Of a DNA stretch of 64,000 nt, positions 18,360-27,692 are shown piece after piece; positions within the stretch are counted from its first letter, which is position 1; each line of letters begins with the position of its first letter. The notes under the pieces are model-generated. The model saw only the letters and a program-made list of their open reading frames with translations. It ran no database searches and was not told the DNA's origin. Location of the stretch: contig NC_091233.1 in the NCBI RefSeq assembly GCF_040958095.1, positions 6,111,536 through 6,175,535 on the forward strand, given 5' to 3'. The position numbers and the translations under genes were made by a program. This DNA is from Procambarus clarkii (Eukaryota > Arthropoda > Malacostraca > Decapoda > Cambaridae).

Positions 18360-19464
18360 TGTTTTATGAAAACATTTAAATCAGAGTACTACAATTTCCA
18401 CGTTATAGTTTACACTTCATGTACAATTGCACTGGAATAACAATTACTGCATTGTAATTAACAGAAGCGCTGTTTGTACACTATTACAAAAAAAGTTAAA
18501 ATTAGCGTAAATTATATATATATATTATTTTAAATTGTATTCTTTGGCCACAAAATTGATACAGAATTACACAAGCAAGACGTGATTTCAAGAATCTAAA
18601 GTATCCAGCAACATAGCGCAACAGTAACACAAATACCAATGTGTCAATGATTGGGTATCCATCCACCCAACACGTTAAACTGTTGGTTTTTCTTAATGTG
18701 GAAAATGACTGAAAATGTTGCAGCAGAAAGCTTAATTATCTCAAATTCTCTCCCTATTTTTCTCATTACAAACTCTTAATAAGTTACAATCAAACTGTAA
18801 CTTGCTTGTCTTTGAAGCCAGACACAGATATACGTTCTAGTCTTTTATTTTAAAGTTCATTAATGTGGCCACTTACTACAGATTAGTTTTACTCTATTAT
18901 TGTCACCAGGGATTAACTTATATATTTACTCATATAAGTTAGTGTTCTTCACTGCAGTTTATTTTATTAAATGTTTAATTAGCTCTTATTTACTCTACGT
19001 ATTATCTTAATTATTAAAGTTATTTTCCCTATTCTGTTTTTCGCTCAACCTCAGAAATGTGCATACTTAACTAAAGGGGTCAGAGTCAAATTGTTGTGGT
19101 TCTCCTCACATGATTGAGATCCAAAGAACATAAAAATAAAGTTGATATTCTTGTCAAGCAAGCTTGCAGTAAATATAGACATGTTGCACATAATCTTGCA
19201 CTATCAAATATAAAAAGTGTCATTATAGACAAGAAATCTCAGACGAAACCAAAGCAAGCTGCAGTGGAGTGTGAACAGGAACCACCTTTCGGTTTCCTTG
19301 CAATGATTTCGGGGCTCAACGTCCCAGCGGCCCGGTCCCCAACCAGGCCTCATGGTTGCTAAAGTAGTGAACCAGAATGTTTGACGCAGCTACTGCTTGC
19401 AGCCTGACGTATGACTCACAGCCTGGTTAATCAGGTAAAACAACACTTCCTTGAGAAAACCTTC
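18360..19464. repeat. Palindrome right arm between tRNA-Cys and tRNA-Ile
   Basis: Mirror of 8276-9380. It includes a SINE type 1 tail at 19291-19349 (minus strand). No gene. Confidence 0.8.
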
Positions 19465-19538
19465 TGGCCTGTATGGGGATCGAACCCACGACATCCGCGT
19501 TATTAGCACGGCGCTCTAACCAACTGAGCTAACAGGCC
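19465..19538 (-). tRNA. tRNA-Ile-AAT: tRNA-Ile (anticodon AAT), right arm outer copy
   Basis: Identical to the plus-strand gene at 8202-8275. AAAA at 19456-19459 on plus gives the T4 terminator on minus. Likely functional. Confidence 0.93.
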
Positions 19539-20339
19539 GTTAGGTTTAGAAAACAAGCCGATATTATATATATAAAAAATAAATGTATCAAACAAAACAC
19601 TTGTATGAGCCATGTAACAAAATCAGTACACTGCCAGATGTGGTCCCACTGACAGTCACCTTGTATGGAGATCTAGACAAAATGAAATATAAAGTGTGTG
19701 TGGATCAAGTCGAACACCAATAGACTAACAGTGTTTTTCATTTTTTTTTTAATAGTCATGGTCGCCTTCCATGCCCTTATCTATAACCACTGTGAGTTTG
19801 AGGGTTCATATTAGCTAACAAACATCAATTTTAAATTGGACTGTTTACTCAACAAACACTTTTCCATAAACTGTGTTCTTTTTGTTTATTGTAAACACAA
19901 GTATTGTCTAAGCACTTGTATTGCTTGTCTAATGTTGAAATGTAAATCTAACGCTCAAATAATACCTTGTGTTTGAATAAAAGAGTAGCCAAATGTCCTG
20001 GAGTGTTCTAAGTGTGTATGAGTATGAGTACGAGTATATATAACATTAATAATTGTGTAACTAGCGTCAAAAGACTGTTATTTGCTTAGCTAAACGAACT
20101 AAGGGGTTGAGTTCCTGAACCAATTATGTGCCTCTGTAACCCTTTACTCCACCGCCCATGGGATGGGTATGGGGTGCATAATAAAGAAATTGAATTGAAT
20201 TGTGCTCTAAGTTTGAGGCTTTAAATTTAAGTCACTAATTCTTTAAGAGTTGCTAGACTTTGACATCTCATAGCTTTGCGGTCATTACATTCTCTTGCAC
20301 ATAAAATTTACTTTAGAGCCCATTAACACCGATGGATCA
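19539..20339. repeat. Palindrome right arm, non-coding
   Basis: Mirror of 7386-8201. No gene seen. Confidence 0.8.
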
Positions 20340-22740
20340 CTGATTCAGTTAAACGGAGGGTGAGAAGTACTGTTATTGTTTACCAGCCCGATGGTAGCAC
20401 AACTGAAATGAATGTAAAAGTCAATAACTGAGTTGTTGCCTGGAGCTGCCTGACGGAGGATGCTGTTTAGCGTGTCGGCGCCATGGGGACCCCCTTCCCT
20501 TCTCCCTGTTCGCCGGACGGAGACCGTTGATTTGGAGTTTTCAGGACGTGCTTCATACCTTGCTCTTGAGGTTGTGTTGTTGGACATGTTACGTGTTCGT
20601 GTGGACGAGGTGTACGGGCTCCATCTCCTGACGACCCACCGAGCAGTAGTGAAGTTTAACTCCGCGGCGGTGTACAAGGAGTTCGTAGCCTGCTATGATG
20701 GACGAACATTGACCCTCCCTGGGGACGGCGGTACGGTTGCCATTTCCGACCGCTGCGGCTCTGTTACCTATGTTGCATTGCATAGTGTGCCCTTCGAGTT
20801 TTAGGAGGCCCTGCTTAGGTCAATATGGTACAGTGGTATCCCTCCGTATGAACTCCGTCTCTTCCGGCAGGTGGCGTGGGGTCTCTTATGGTAAACGCAC
20901 TCTCGCCTTGAGACTCAAGTCCCTGGTTCCCTCCACGGTTACCTTGCTTGGGTACGCTCTGCGTGCATTCTATGCAGGGCAGCCACGCTTCTCTTTTCGT
21001 TGTGGCCTTGAGGGGCACCTGGCAGCCGCTTGCACTGGGGTCGCGGCTGCACCTGTTAATTAATCTGTTCCGAGAAGAGGATTTTCCCCCGTTAGTGGCG
21101 CAGGACCTGTCGTCTCGTGATGGAGTGGGTGGGGAGGTTTCCCCGCCGCCTGCTGACCCGGTGGTGGTTCTGCATTCCTCGCCTGCTGGCCCGGCATGTG
21201 TCGATGGTGGTGTACACAACGAGGTGGTGGTGTGTGCGGCTCCGCCCCCGCAGTCTGTCTCTTTACTTCCGACAACTTCTGCACCTGTTTCCGCCTCTGC
21301 GCCTCTGTCGCCTTCGACGTCGCTGCAGGCTCCCTCATCTGTGTTGATCCCTTCCCCCTTCCCCGGCCGCACCTGTTCCTTCTCCTGTCTCCTCTGTGGG
21401 TGGCGGTCTCGTCCCCCGTGTCGTTGAGGCTGACATTCTGTGGGGTCGTGCTCCCCCGGTTGGGGGGCAGTCTGCCTCCGGCTCTTCTCGGGTGCCTCCT
21501 TCAGAGGGTGATAGCTCCGATGATCAACGGCCTGTCCCCAAGCGTTCACATACGGATACGGGTACTTAGCCTTCTCGTACCTGGTCAGAGGAATGTAAGG
21601 ATGCAGCATGTGTTGATATTTGCTGCGACCTGTGCGGAGTGTGGAGTGCGAGGATGGTGCATCTGGTGCTGGTGTGTTACCGGTGGATGGTGGGGGCCCT
21701 GGTGTGGCTCTTGCTGTAGGGGTGGGGGCCGGTGTGGGGCCTGTGACTCTTGATTTGGGTGCATCGCCGGCATCGGATGGTTCCAGTTCCTCGTGGGGGG
21801 TGATTTCCCCTTGCGAGGTTGAGAGTGGGCGTGGCGACCTGGTGGTGGTGCCGAAGAAAATTGCTCGCTCTAAGTATTCCGTGTCCCTTCCCCCGTCCCC
21901 TGTTTCGTCGGCGGCGGTGTTGCCGTCCCACACGTCTCCGGCCATTTCTTCTGCGTCTCCTGCTTTGTTAGAGGCGGTGTTGCCGCCTCGGCAAGCTCCG
22001 CCCGTTGTTCCGGTATCTCCTGCTTCCTCGGCGGCGGTGTTCCTGCCTCATCTGACTAGTTCTTCGTCTTCAGTGTCCTCTGGTTGGGGGCGAACGCTTC
22101 CGCCGGATTTGGTGGTCCCTGAGTATATGACGTACCCTCGGTGTCGTGAGGGCCGTTCCCCGACCGAACAGGAGTATTTGATATGGGAGGCTTAGAAGCG
22201 GAAATTCCCTGAGAAATATCTTCCAAATTGATTACTGTGTGTTGTGGTGTTGCTTGCGGATGGGTGCGTTGTTGTGGGGTGGGGCGGGTTTTGTCTTTCT
22301 GTATATGTTCTGTGTGGTTTTATACTTCCGGCCCTGTGTGTCTTATGCGTGGTTGGTTGTGCTGCTATATTGGTGTGCTTGGTGTGGGGATAGTTTACAT
22401 TATGTACTTGCGTCCTTACGGCCTTCTGGTCGTTTGCATGTGTTTTTTTATACACTTTGTTTTTATACTTACGGTTCCCTGTGTGGTTCTGTTCTGTTAT
22501 TAATGCTTTGTGTTTCTTGTCCTGGTTATGTGTCCTGTTCTGATTTTTGTTCTGTATTATGTGCCCGTGTTGGGGTTAGTTGTATGCTTTGTATCATGTG
22601 TATCTAACTTTTGATTCTTCTTGTGTTTAGGTTCTTTACATGTTGTATTATTGTATTCTGCGTATCCTGTATGTACTCTTGTTTTTATGTGTATGTGGTT
22701 TTCTGTTTGTACATTGTGGTTTCTTTTATAAAAAAAAAAA
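20340..22740 (+). pseudogene. LINE ORF1 (gag-like) copy without ORF2, A-tailed
   Basis: A GC-rich plus-strand element. From ATG 20460 the frame reads an N-terminal domain (VDEVYGLHLLTTH, AVVKFNSAAVYK) up to a TAG at 20802-20804; the left-arm copy has TCG there. In another frame follows a zinc knuckle F-R-C-G-L-E-G-H-L-A-A-A-C (about 21000-21040) whose first Cys is replaced by Ser, then NLFREEDFPPLVAQ (about 21062-21105), a long Ser/Pro/Val-rich region, and a C-terminal end (PEYMTYPRCREGRSPTEQEY) stopping at 22195. A GT-rich 3' UTR and a 12-A run (22729-22740) follow. CCHC ORF1 proteins of this form belong to CR1/Jockey/I-type LINEs. At least two frame changes make it dead. No endonuclease or RT lies on this strand, so it is either an ORF1-only derivative or an internally deleted copy. 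Confidence 0.65.
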
Positions 22741-22744
22741 AGTG

Positions 22745-23537
22745 TCGTAGTAGGTAGTAGATCATCAACGCGATCTCTGGACACAGCTTGTACATTCGTT
22801 ATTGTGTAATCTTGATACCATTTTGAAATAAACCTAATAAAGTGGTCATGCAAACCATATAGAATATTCATTTTCCGTCTCTGATGTCTATGAGGTACAT
22901 CACACTGTACCTCATTGGAAGCAGAAACTGCATAGTGATCACTAACCAAGTGATTTACCAACGAACATTCCATCCTATCTTGCACAAGGTTTCTACCCAT
23001 TACGTAATCAAGTCTGCCTCCCAATAAAGAAGTTTGGGTATCCGTAGTGTACACAGTTAATATGTTTGACAAATTTGCATCCATTATCGTTGTTAGTAAT
23101 GTCTCCTAGCGTAATATGTCTAGCATTAAAATCTCCCATGTATATTGTCCCATGATTGTCTAGATCTGGAAGCAATATTACATTGAGTTTCTGGCTTCTG
23201 GCATATACGTTGAGGAATGAGAAGTGGCCTGCTGCAGTTTTTATATTAAAGTGAATATACTGTGTGTGTACATTGTGTGTGACGTGCTCACAAGAATGTG
23301 TGGTATATCACTTCCGATGTATGTTAATAGGCCTGTGGCGTTACTGTTAGTATAGGATGCATACCCTCTGATCTTTGGTGGGGTTTTGTTTATCATGTTG
23401 GACGTGTAGGGCTCCTGTATAGCAATTATATCTATGTTGTTACTGGTAACATGTGTAATTAGATCATTCAGTGTTTTGTTGATACTGCGAATATTCCAGC
23501 TGAGAAACCTAATGCTCCTTGTGTCAGCAGCAGCCAT
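22745..23537 (-). pseudogene. LINE ORF2 N-terminal apurinic-type endonuclease fragment
   Basis: From ATG 23537 on the minus strand: IRFLSWNIRSINKT, NNIDIIAIQEPYTS (catalytic N and E of the EEP fold), and further on RLDYVMG and LVSDHYAVSA (the SDH motif). This is the exonuclease-endonuclease-phosphatase domain of a non-LTR element. The middle is out of frame (about 23090-23240) and the RT is absent. The fragment ends where the A-tail of the plus-strand ORF1 copy begins. Confidence 0.8.
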
Positions 23538-23745
23538 CGTCTGGGTGTTGTTCCTCCATGAGACTGGTGGTCCTATTGTTGTCCTCGTCCCACTTCCACA
23601 ATGTGTTAATTAGTGACTTTACGACGTAAAGAGTCGTACCAACCTGTTGTTTGGTGTCGTCAGTAACACCTGGTGATGTCATCAGTCTCTTGATTACTGA
23701 GGAACTTGGGATGGTCCGTGAGTGAATGTTCTCTGTAAGTTGCAT
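23524..23745 (-). pseudogene. C-terminal end of LINE ORF1 overlapping ORF2
   Basis: A 73-codon frame ending in P-D-D-G-C-C-stop. Its TGA overlaps the ATG of the endonuclease ORF by 14 nt (ATGGCTGCTGCTGA). This overlap style is common between ORF1 and ORF2 of non-LTR retrotransposons. The body shows no recognisable domain. Confidence 0.5.
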
Positions 23746-23763
23746 GACATAGTACTGTCACGC

Positions 23764-23872
23764 AATGTATCTCGTTGTATAAAATGTATCTCGTTGTATA
23801 AAATGTATTTCGTTGTATAAAATGTATCTCGTTGTATAAAATGTATCTCGTTGTATAAAATGCATCTCGTTC
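23764..23872. repeat. 20-bp tandem repeat
   Basis: About five and a half copies of a unit AATGTATCTCGTTGTATAAA with one or two substitutions. Confidence 0.9.
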
Positions 23873-23947
23873 CAACGTTATAGCTGATAAGCTACTCTGA
23901 ACTATCAACCTCCTTCTGAACATATATTGTTAACAGGACTGTACACA

Positions 23948-24027
23948 GTGGCTTGTTACTGTGAACAAACCACTGTGAACAGTGGTTTTGTTACTGTGAA
24001 CAAGTCACTGTTCACAGTGGCTTGTTC
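23948..24027. repeat. Compound hairpin of CAGTGG/CCACTG motifs
   Basis: AACAAACCACTG (23964-23975) and CAGTGGTTTTGTT (23980-23992) form a hairpin with a 4-nt loop. Further inverted copies of the same word lie on both sides, so alternative pairings exist. Confidence 0.7.
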
Positions 24028-24104
24028 TAAGTCACTTATCTAATATTTACTCTGAGTCTCAAAATAAACAAAATCCCATCAGTTAACCATAAAAGCTCCT
24101 CGAT

Positions 24105-24440
24105 ACGTTATTACTATTCACAAAGTACAAAAATAAACACTCCACGCTTGGTACAACTCCACACAATCATAAGTGTATGAATATATAATATTTCCAGACC
24201 TACTAGTAACGCTTCACTCAGTAACCAGGACACACAAACACGTAGCTCCCTTAATTATACCACTGAAAATCTTATTAACTGTTTAAGTGGATTTTCCTAG
24301 TGGCAGCAGACACTCGCCAGCAGACTCATGCGATGTCATTTATTAAAGAGTTATAAACTAGGTCAACTGCACTTATATGCGAGTCAGTCTCTGGCAGCTT
24401 TCACTATCTGTTAGCGCTTACTATGCTTCCCTTCACAAGG
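24105..24440. repeat. Palindrome outer right arm, non-coding
   Basis: Reverse-complement match to 3129-3467. Confidence 0.75.
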
Positions 24441-24628
24441 TTGGCCTGGACGGTAGAGCGACGGTCTCGCTTCATGCAGGTCGGCGTTCAATCCCCTACC
24501 GACCGTCCAAGTGATTGGGCACCATTCCTTTCCCCCTCGTCCCATCCCATATCCTTATCCTGATCCTTTCCAAGTGCTATATAGTCGAAATGGCTTGGCG
24601 TTTTCTCCCGATAATTACCTTCCATTCA
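24441..24628 (+). mobile_element. tRNA-derived SINE, type 2 (right arm)
   Basis: Head GACGGTAGAGCGACGGTCTC with B box GCGTTCAATCCCC, body with GTGCTATATAGTCG and GGCTTGGCGTTTTCTC, end CATTCACAAG. It directly abuts the type 1 head. Confidence 0.7.
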
Positions 24629-24750
24629 CAAGGGGCGCCTGGTGGCTGAGTCGACAGCACTCAGCGTTCTATTGTGAAGACTCGTAATCCTGGGGACCTG
24701 GGTTCGATCCCCGACGATGACGGAAAACAAATGGGCAGAGTTTCTTTCAC
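24629..24750 (+). mobile_element. tRNA-derived SINE type 1, head (right arm)
   Basis: Begins GGGGCGCCTGGTGGCTGAG and has B box GGGTTCGATCC, followed by AAACAAATGGGCAGAGTTTC. Compared with the left copy it carries a short insertion (about 24665-24680, GTTCTATTGTGAA) in the anticodon region. It ends at LINE sequence. Confidence 0.75.
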
Positions 24751-25575
24751 CCATTCTTACACAAGTTTCTAAAGGCAGTTCTTATGTTGGCCATTCTAGC
24801 ATATGCCGCTGATGATATCCTTTTGATGTGGGCCTCTGGGGACAGGTTCGGTATGATATCAACCCCTAGATCTTTCTTTCTATTTGACTCTTGCAGGATT
24901 TCACCTCCCAGATGGTACCTTGTGTTCAGCCTCCTGCTCCCTTCGCCTAATTTCATTACTTTACACTTTCCTGAGTTGAACTTTAGCAGCCATTTTCAAG
25001 CCCATTCCTCCAGTTTGTCCATGTCATCCTGTAGTCTCTGTCTATCTTTATCTGTCTTGATTCTTCTCATAATGTTTGTATCATCAGCAAATATTGAGAG
25101 GAATGAGTCTATAACCTACGGAAGATCATTTACATATATTAGAAACAGGATGGGTCCAAGTACAGAGCCCTGTAGGACTCTGCTCGTGACATCTCGCCAC
25201 TTTAATGTCTCTCCCCACACAGTTACTCACTGTTTCCTGTTGCTTAGATACTCCCTTATCCACTGGAGCACCTTACCTTTTACTCCTGCCTGTTGCTCCA
25301 ACTTTTGTAACAGCCTTTTATGGGGTACTGTGTCAATGGTTTTCTGACAGTCCAAGAAAATGCAATCTGCCCACCCTTCTCTTTCTTACTTGGTCATAGA
25401 ATTATATTAAACGTACGAGCCTATTTCTCACGATCTTTTCCATCACCTTGCATGGTATACAAGTTAGGGAAACTGGCCTGTTGTTCAGTGCCTCTTGCTT
25501 GTCACCCTTTTTGTATATTGGGACTACAATAGCTGTCTTCCAACTTCCAACTCCCTGCACCAGGGAGCACCCTGC
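24751..25575 (-). pseudogene. CR1/L2/Jockey-like LINE reverse transcriptase fragment (right arm)
   Basis: The minus strand shows WKTAIVVPIYKKGDKQEALN (about 25490-25550; the RT fingers motif WK.A.V.PI.KKGD), NRPVSLT, then, broken, the palm motifs and the thumb (KLGEGSRRLNTRYHLGGEIL at about 24900-24956, DLGVDI, SAAYARMANIRTAFRNL). It is the same element as 2145-2830 but about 150 bp longer at the 5' side. Several frame breaks. Confidence 0.82.
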
Positions 25576-25580
25576 TCCCT

Positions 25581-25821
25581 GGGGGCCTCGTAGCCTGGTG
25601 GATAGCGCGCAGGACTCGTAATTCTGTGGCGCGGGTTCGATTCCCGAACGAGGCAGAAACAAATGGGCAATGTTTCTTTCACCCTGAATGCCCCTGTTAC
25701 CTAGCAGTAAATAGGTACCTGGGAGTTAGTCAGCTGTCACGGGCTGCTTCCTGGGGGTGGAGGCCTGGTCGAGGACCGGGCCGCGGGGACACTAAAGCCC
25801 CGAAATCATCTCAAGATAACC
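25581..25821 (+). mobile_element. Full-length tRNA-derived SINE, type 1
   Basis: The tRNA-like head GGGGCCTCGTAGCCTGGTGG has an anticodon-like loop CTCGTAA and B box GGTTCGATTCC. Its acceptor-like end GCCTCG...CGAGGC pairs. The body continues through CAAATGGGCAATGTTTCTTT, CAGTAAATAGGTACC, the CAGCTGTCACGGGCTGCTTC block and CCGGGCCGCGGGGACAC, ending CGAAATCATCTCAAGATAAC. This is the reference copy for the partial ones at 2832, 8391, 10729, 19291 and 24629. The 34-bp satellite starts immediately after it. Confidence 0.88.
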
Positions 25822-26413
25822 ACACCTGGCTGTGTGTGCTGGTGTTCCCTGCACCACACATGGCTGTGTGTGCTGACGCTCCCTGCACCTCACCTGGCTA
25901 TGTTTGCTGGTGCTCACTGCACCACACCTGGCTGCGTGTGCGGACGCTCCCTGCACCACACCTGGATGCACCACACCTGGCTGTGTGTGTTGGCGCTTCC
26001 TGCACCACCCCTGGCTGTGGATGCTAGCGCTCCTTGCACCACACCTCTCTGTGTGTGCTGGCGCTCCCTGCACCACACCTGGCTATGTGTGCTGACGTTC
26101 CCTACTCCACACCTGGCTGTGTGTGCTGACGCTCCCTGCACCAAACCTGGCTGTGTGTGCTGGCGCTCCCTGCACCACACCTAGCTGCACCACACCTGGT
26201 ACTCCCTGCACCACACCTGGCTGTGAGTGCTGGCGCTCCCTGCACCAAACCTGGCTGTGACTGCTGGTGTTCCCTCCACCACACCTGGCTGTGAGTGCTG
26301 GTGCTCCCTGCACCACACCTGGCTGTGTGTGCTGACGCTCCCTGCACCTGGCTCCACCACACCTGCCTGTGTGTGCTGACGCTCCCTGCACCACACCTGG
26401 CTGTGTGTGCTGA
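25822..26413. repeat. 34-bp minisatellite, first block
   Basis: Head-to-tail units of 34 bp built around CTGTGTGTGCTGACGCTCCC plus a TGCACCACACCTGG half, with frequent single-base variants and a few short units. All six frames stay open for long runs, giving false ORFs. Confidence 0.95.
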
Positions 26414-27692
26414 TGTAACACGGGGGGGGGGGGGTTCTTGCGATCTCTTCTCCCCCTTTCTCTCTGCCCGTATTTTAACTTTGTTCTTTATACTTTGTTC
26501 TATGTACCAAGGGACCCCAAAACTTTCACCTGAGCCGACCCCACGCCACGTGGTCTTAAGACGATTGAACAACTTAAGATTCTACAACCTGTATGACGTG
26601 ACATAGACTTGTAGCAAAACTCTAGGGTCACCTTTCCGCCGCCACCACCAGACCTGCAACACTGAGCAATAATCGAGGCCTGGATCGATCATGCCAATCA
26701 ATAACTTTGGGGCTTGATCCCCACTAGTATCATATAACCTTGGATCTTAAGTGTGGAATTAATTACAAATCAACGGGAATGATAATTCTGATTCGGTGAT
26801 TTAATCGTCGCCCAAGTCAACTCGGCCTCGTGGGGACCACGTGACAAGGACATGAGAATGGAAACAATGAAATGGAAAATAATAAAAATGCAAATTACTA
26901 GCTAATTAATTTATTAAAAAAAAACTAAAACAAAATCTAAAGATGTTCACTCCCTGATCTGAGCACTCCCTGGCATTACATTTGAGGCAATGAATTGACC
27001 TACTCCCTACAAACTCTTACAGCAACTCTGCCTTCTAAAGACCAGCTGGATGTTCGTGCTGTCTGGAGGCCGATGATGGAAGGCCACCTGCCTGAGCTGC
27101 TCCTCAAACCACACTGTCTCTGCTCGTCTGGTCTTCCCCAGACCAGAGCATTGTATCCTTCCGCATAGTCTAAGTTTTACCAAGTTACTAGCAAGGCTTA
27201 GTTTTAGCAACTAACCTCTGTTGCACTGAATGATCCAGATTGGTTGAATGATTTTAACTGAAGTTAATTACACAAGCTTAAGGAAGAGTTATTCCCGATT
27301 ACAAAGTGGCTATTTGACCTTTGAGAATTACTGAATGTGGAACCTGTGTTGACCTGTGACCGCCAGGTCGACGAGGTCACTCCGCGCTACAGCATAGTCT
27401 TGGCTCGTGACGTCACTGATGGTGACTTAACTCATTATCCTAATAATTAGAATACTCTTGATACTATAACCAGGAATATTACACAATACAATTTTAATAC
27501 AAAATGAATGAAGGCTAATTTCTCTAAAATACTGAGTACTATAGAATGATTCATTATACGAAACTTGTGAACAAAGGCGTCAGTTATCTTCACCGTCAAT
27601 CCCCCCAGGTCACCACGTGGGTCCAGCTTCCCATTCTCCCCTGTGTAGATAACCATTCTGGATAATTCTTACAACAAGCCTAGTTTGTTACA
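26414..27692. mobile_element. Solo LTR (Ty3/Gypsy-like ends) in the satellite
   Basis: The 1279-bp insert begins TGTAACA and ends TGTTACA, a perfect 7-bp inverted terminal pair of TG..CA type. It is flanked by a direct CTGA (26410-26413 and 27693-27696). The same satellite resumes on the other side. No coding domain is seen. The size, ends and 4-bp duplication fit a solo LTR; the superfamily is inferred from the ends only. Confidence 0.75.

Noticed and set aside
20815-21945. 376-codon minus-strand ORF
   Set aside because: Antisense shadow of the GC-rich LINE ORF1, whose zinc knuckle and conserved words are on the plus strand.
24650-24720. tRNA-Thr-like gene
   Set aside because: It has A and B boxes but the acceptor ends do not pair, and SINE body sequence follows: a SINE head.
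25581-25655. tRNA-Thr-like gene at the head of the full SINE
   Set aside because: Folds fairly well, but continues into the SINE body without a T4 terminator, so it is treated as a SINE promoter region.
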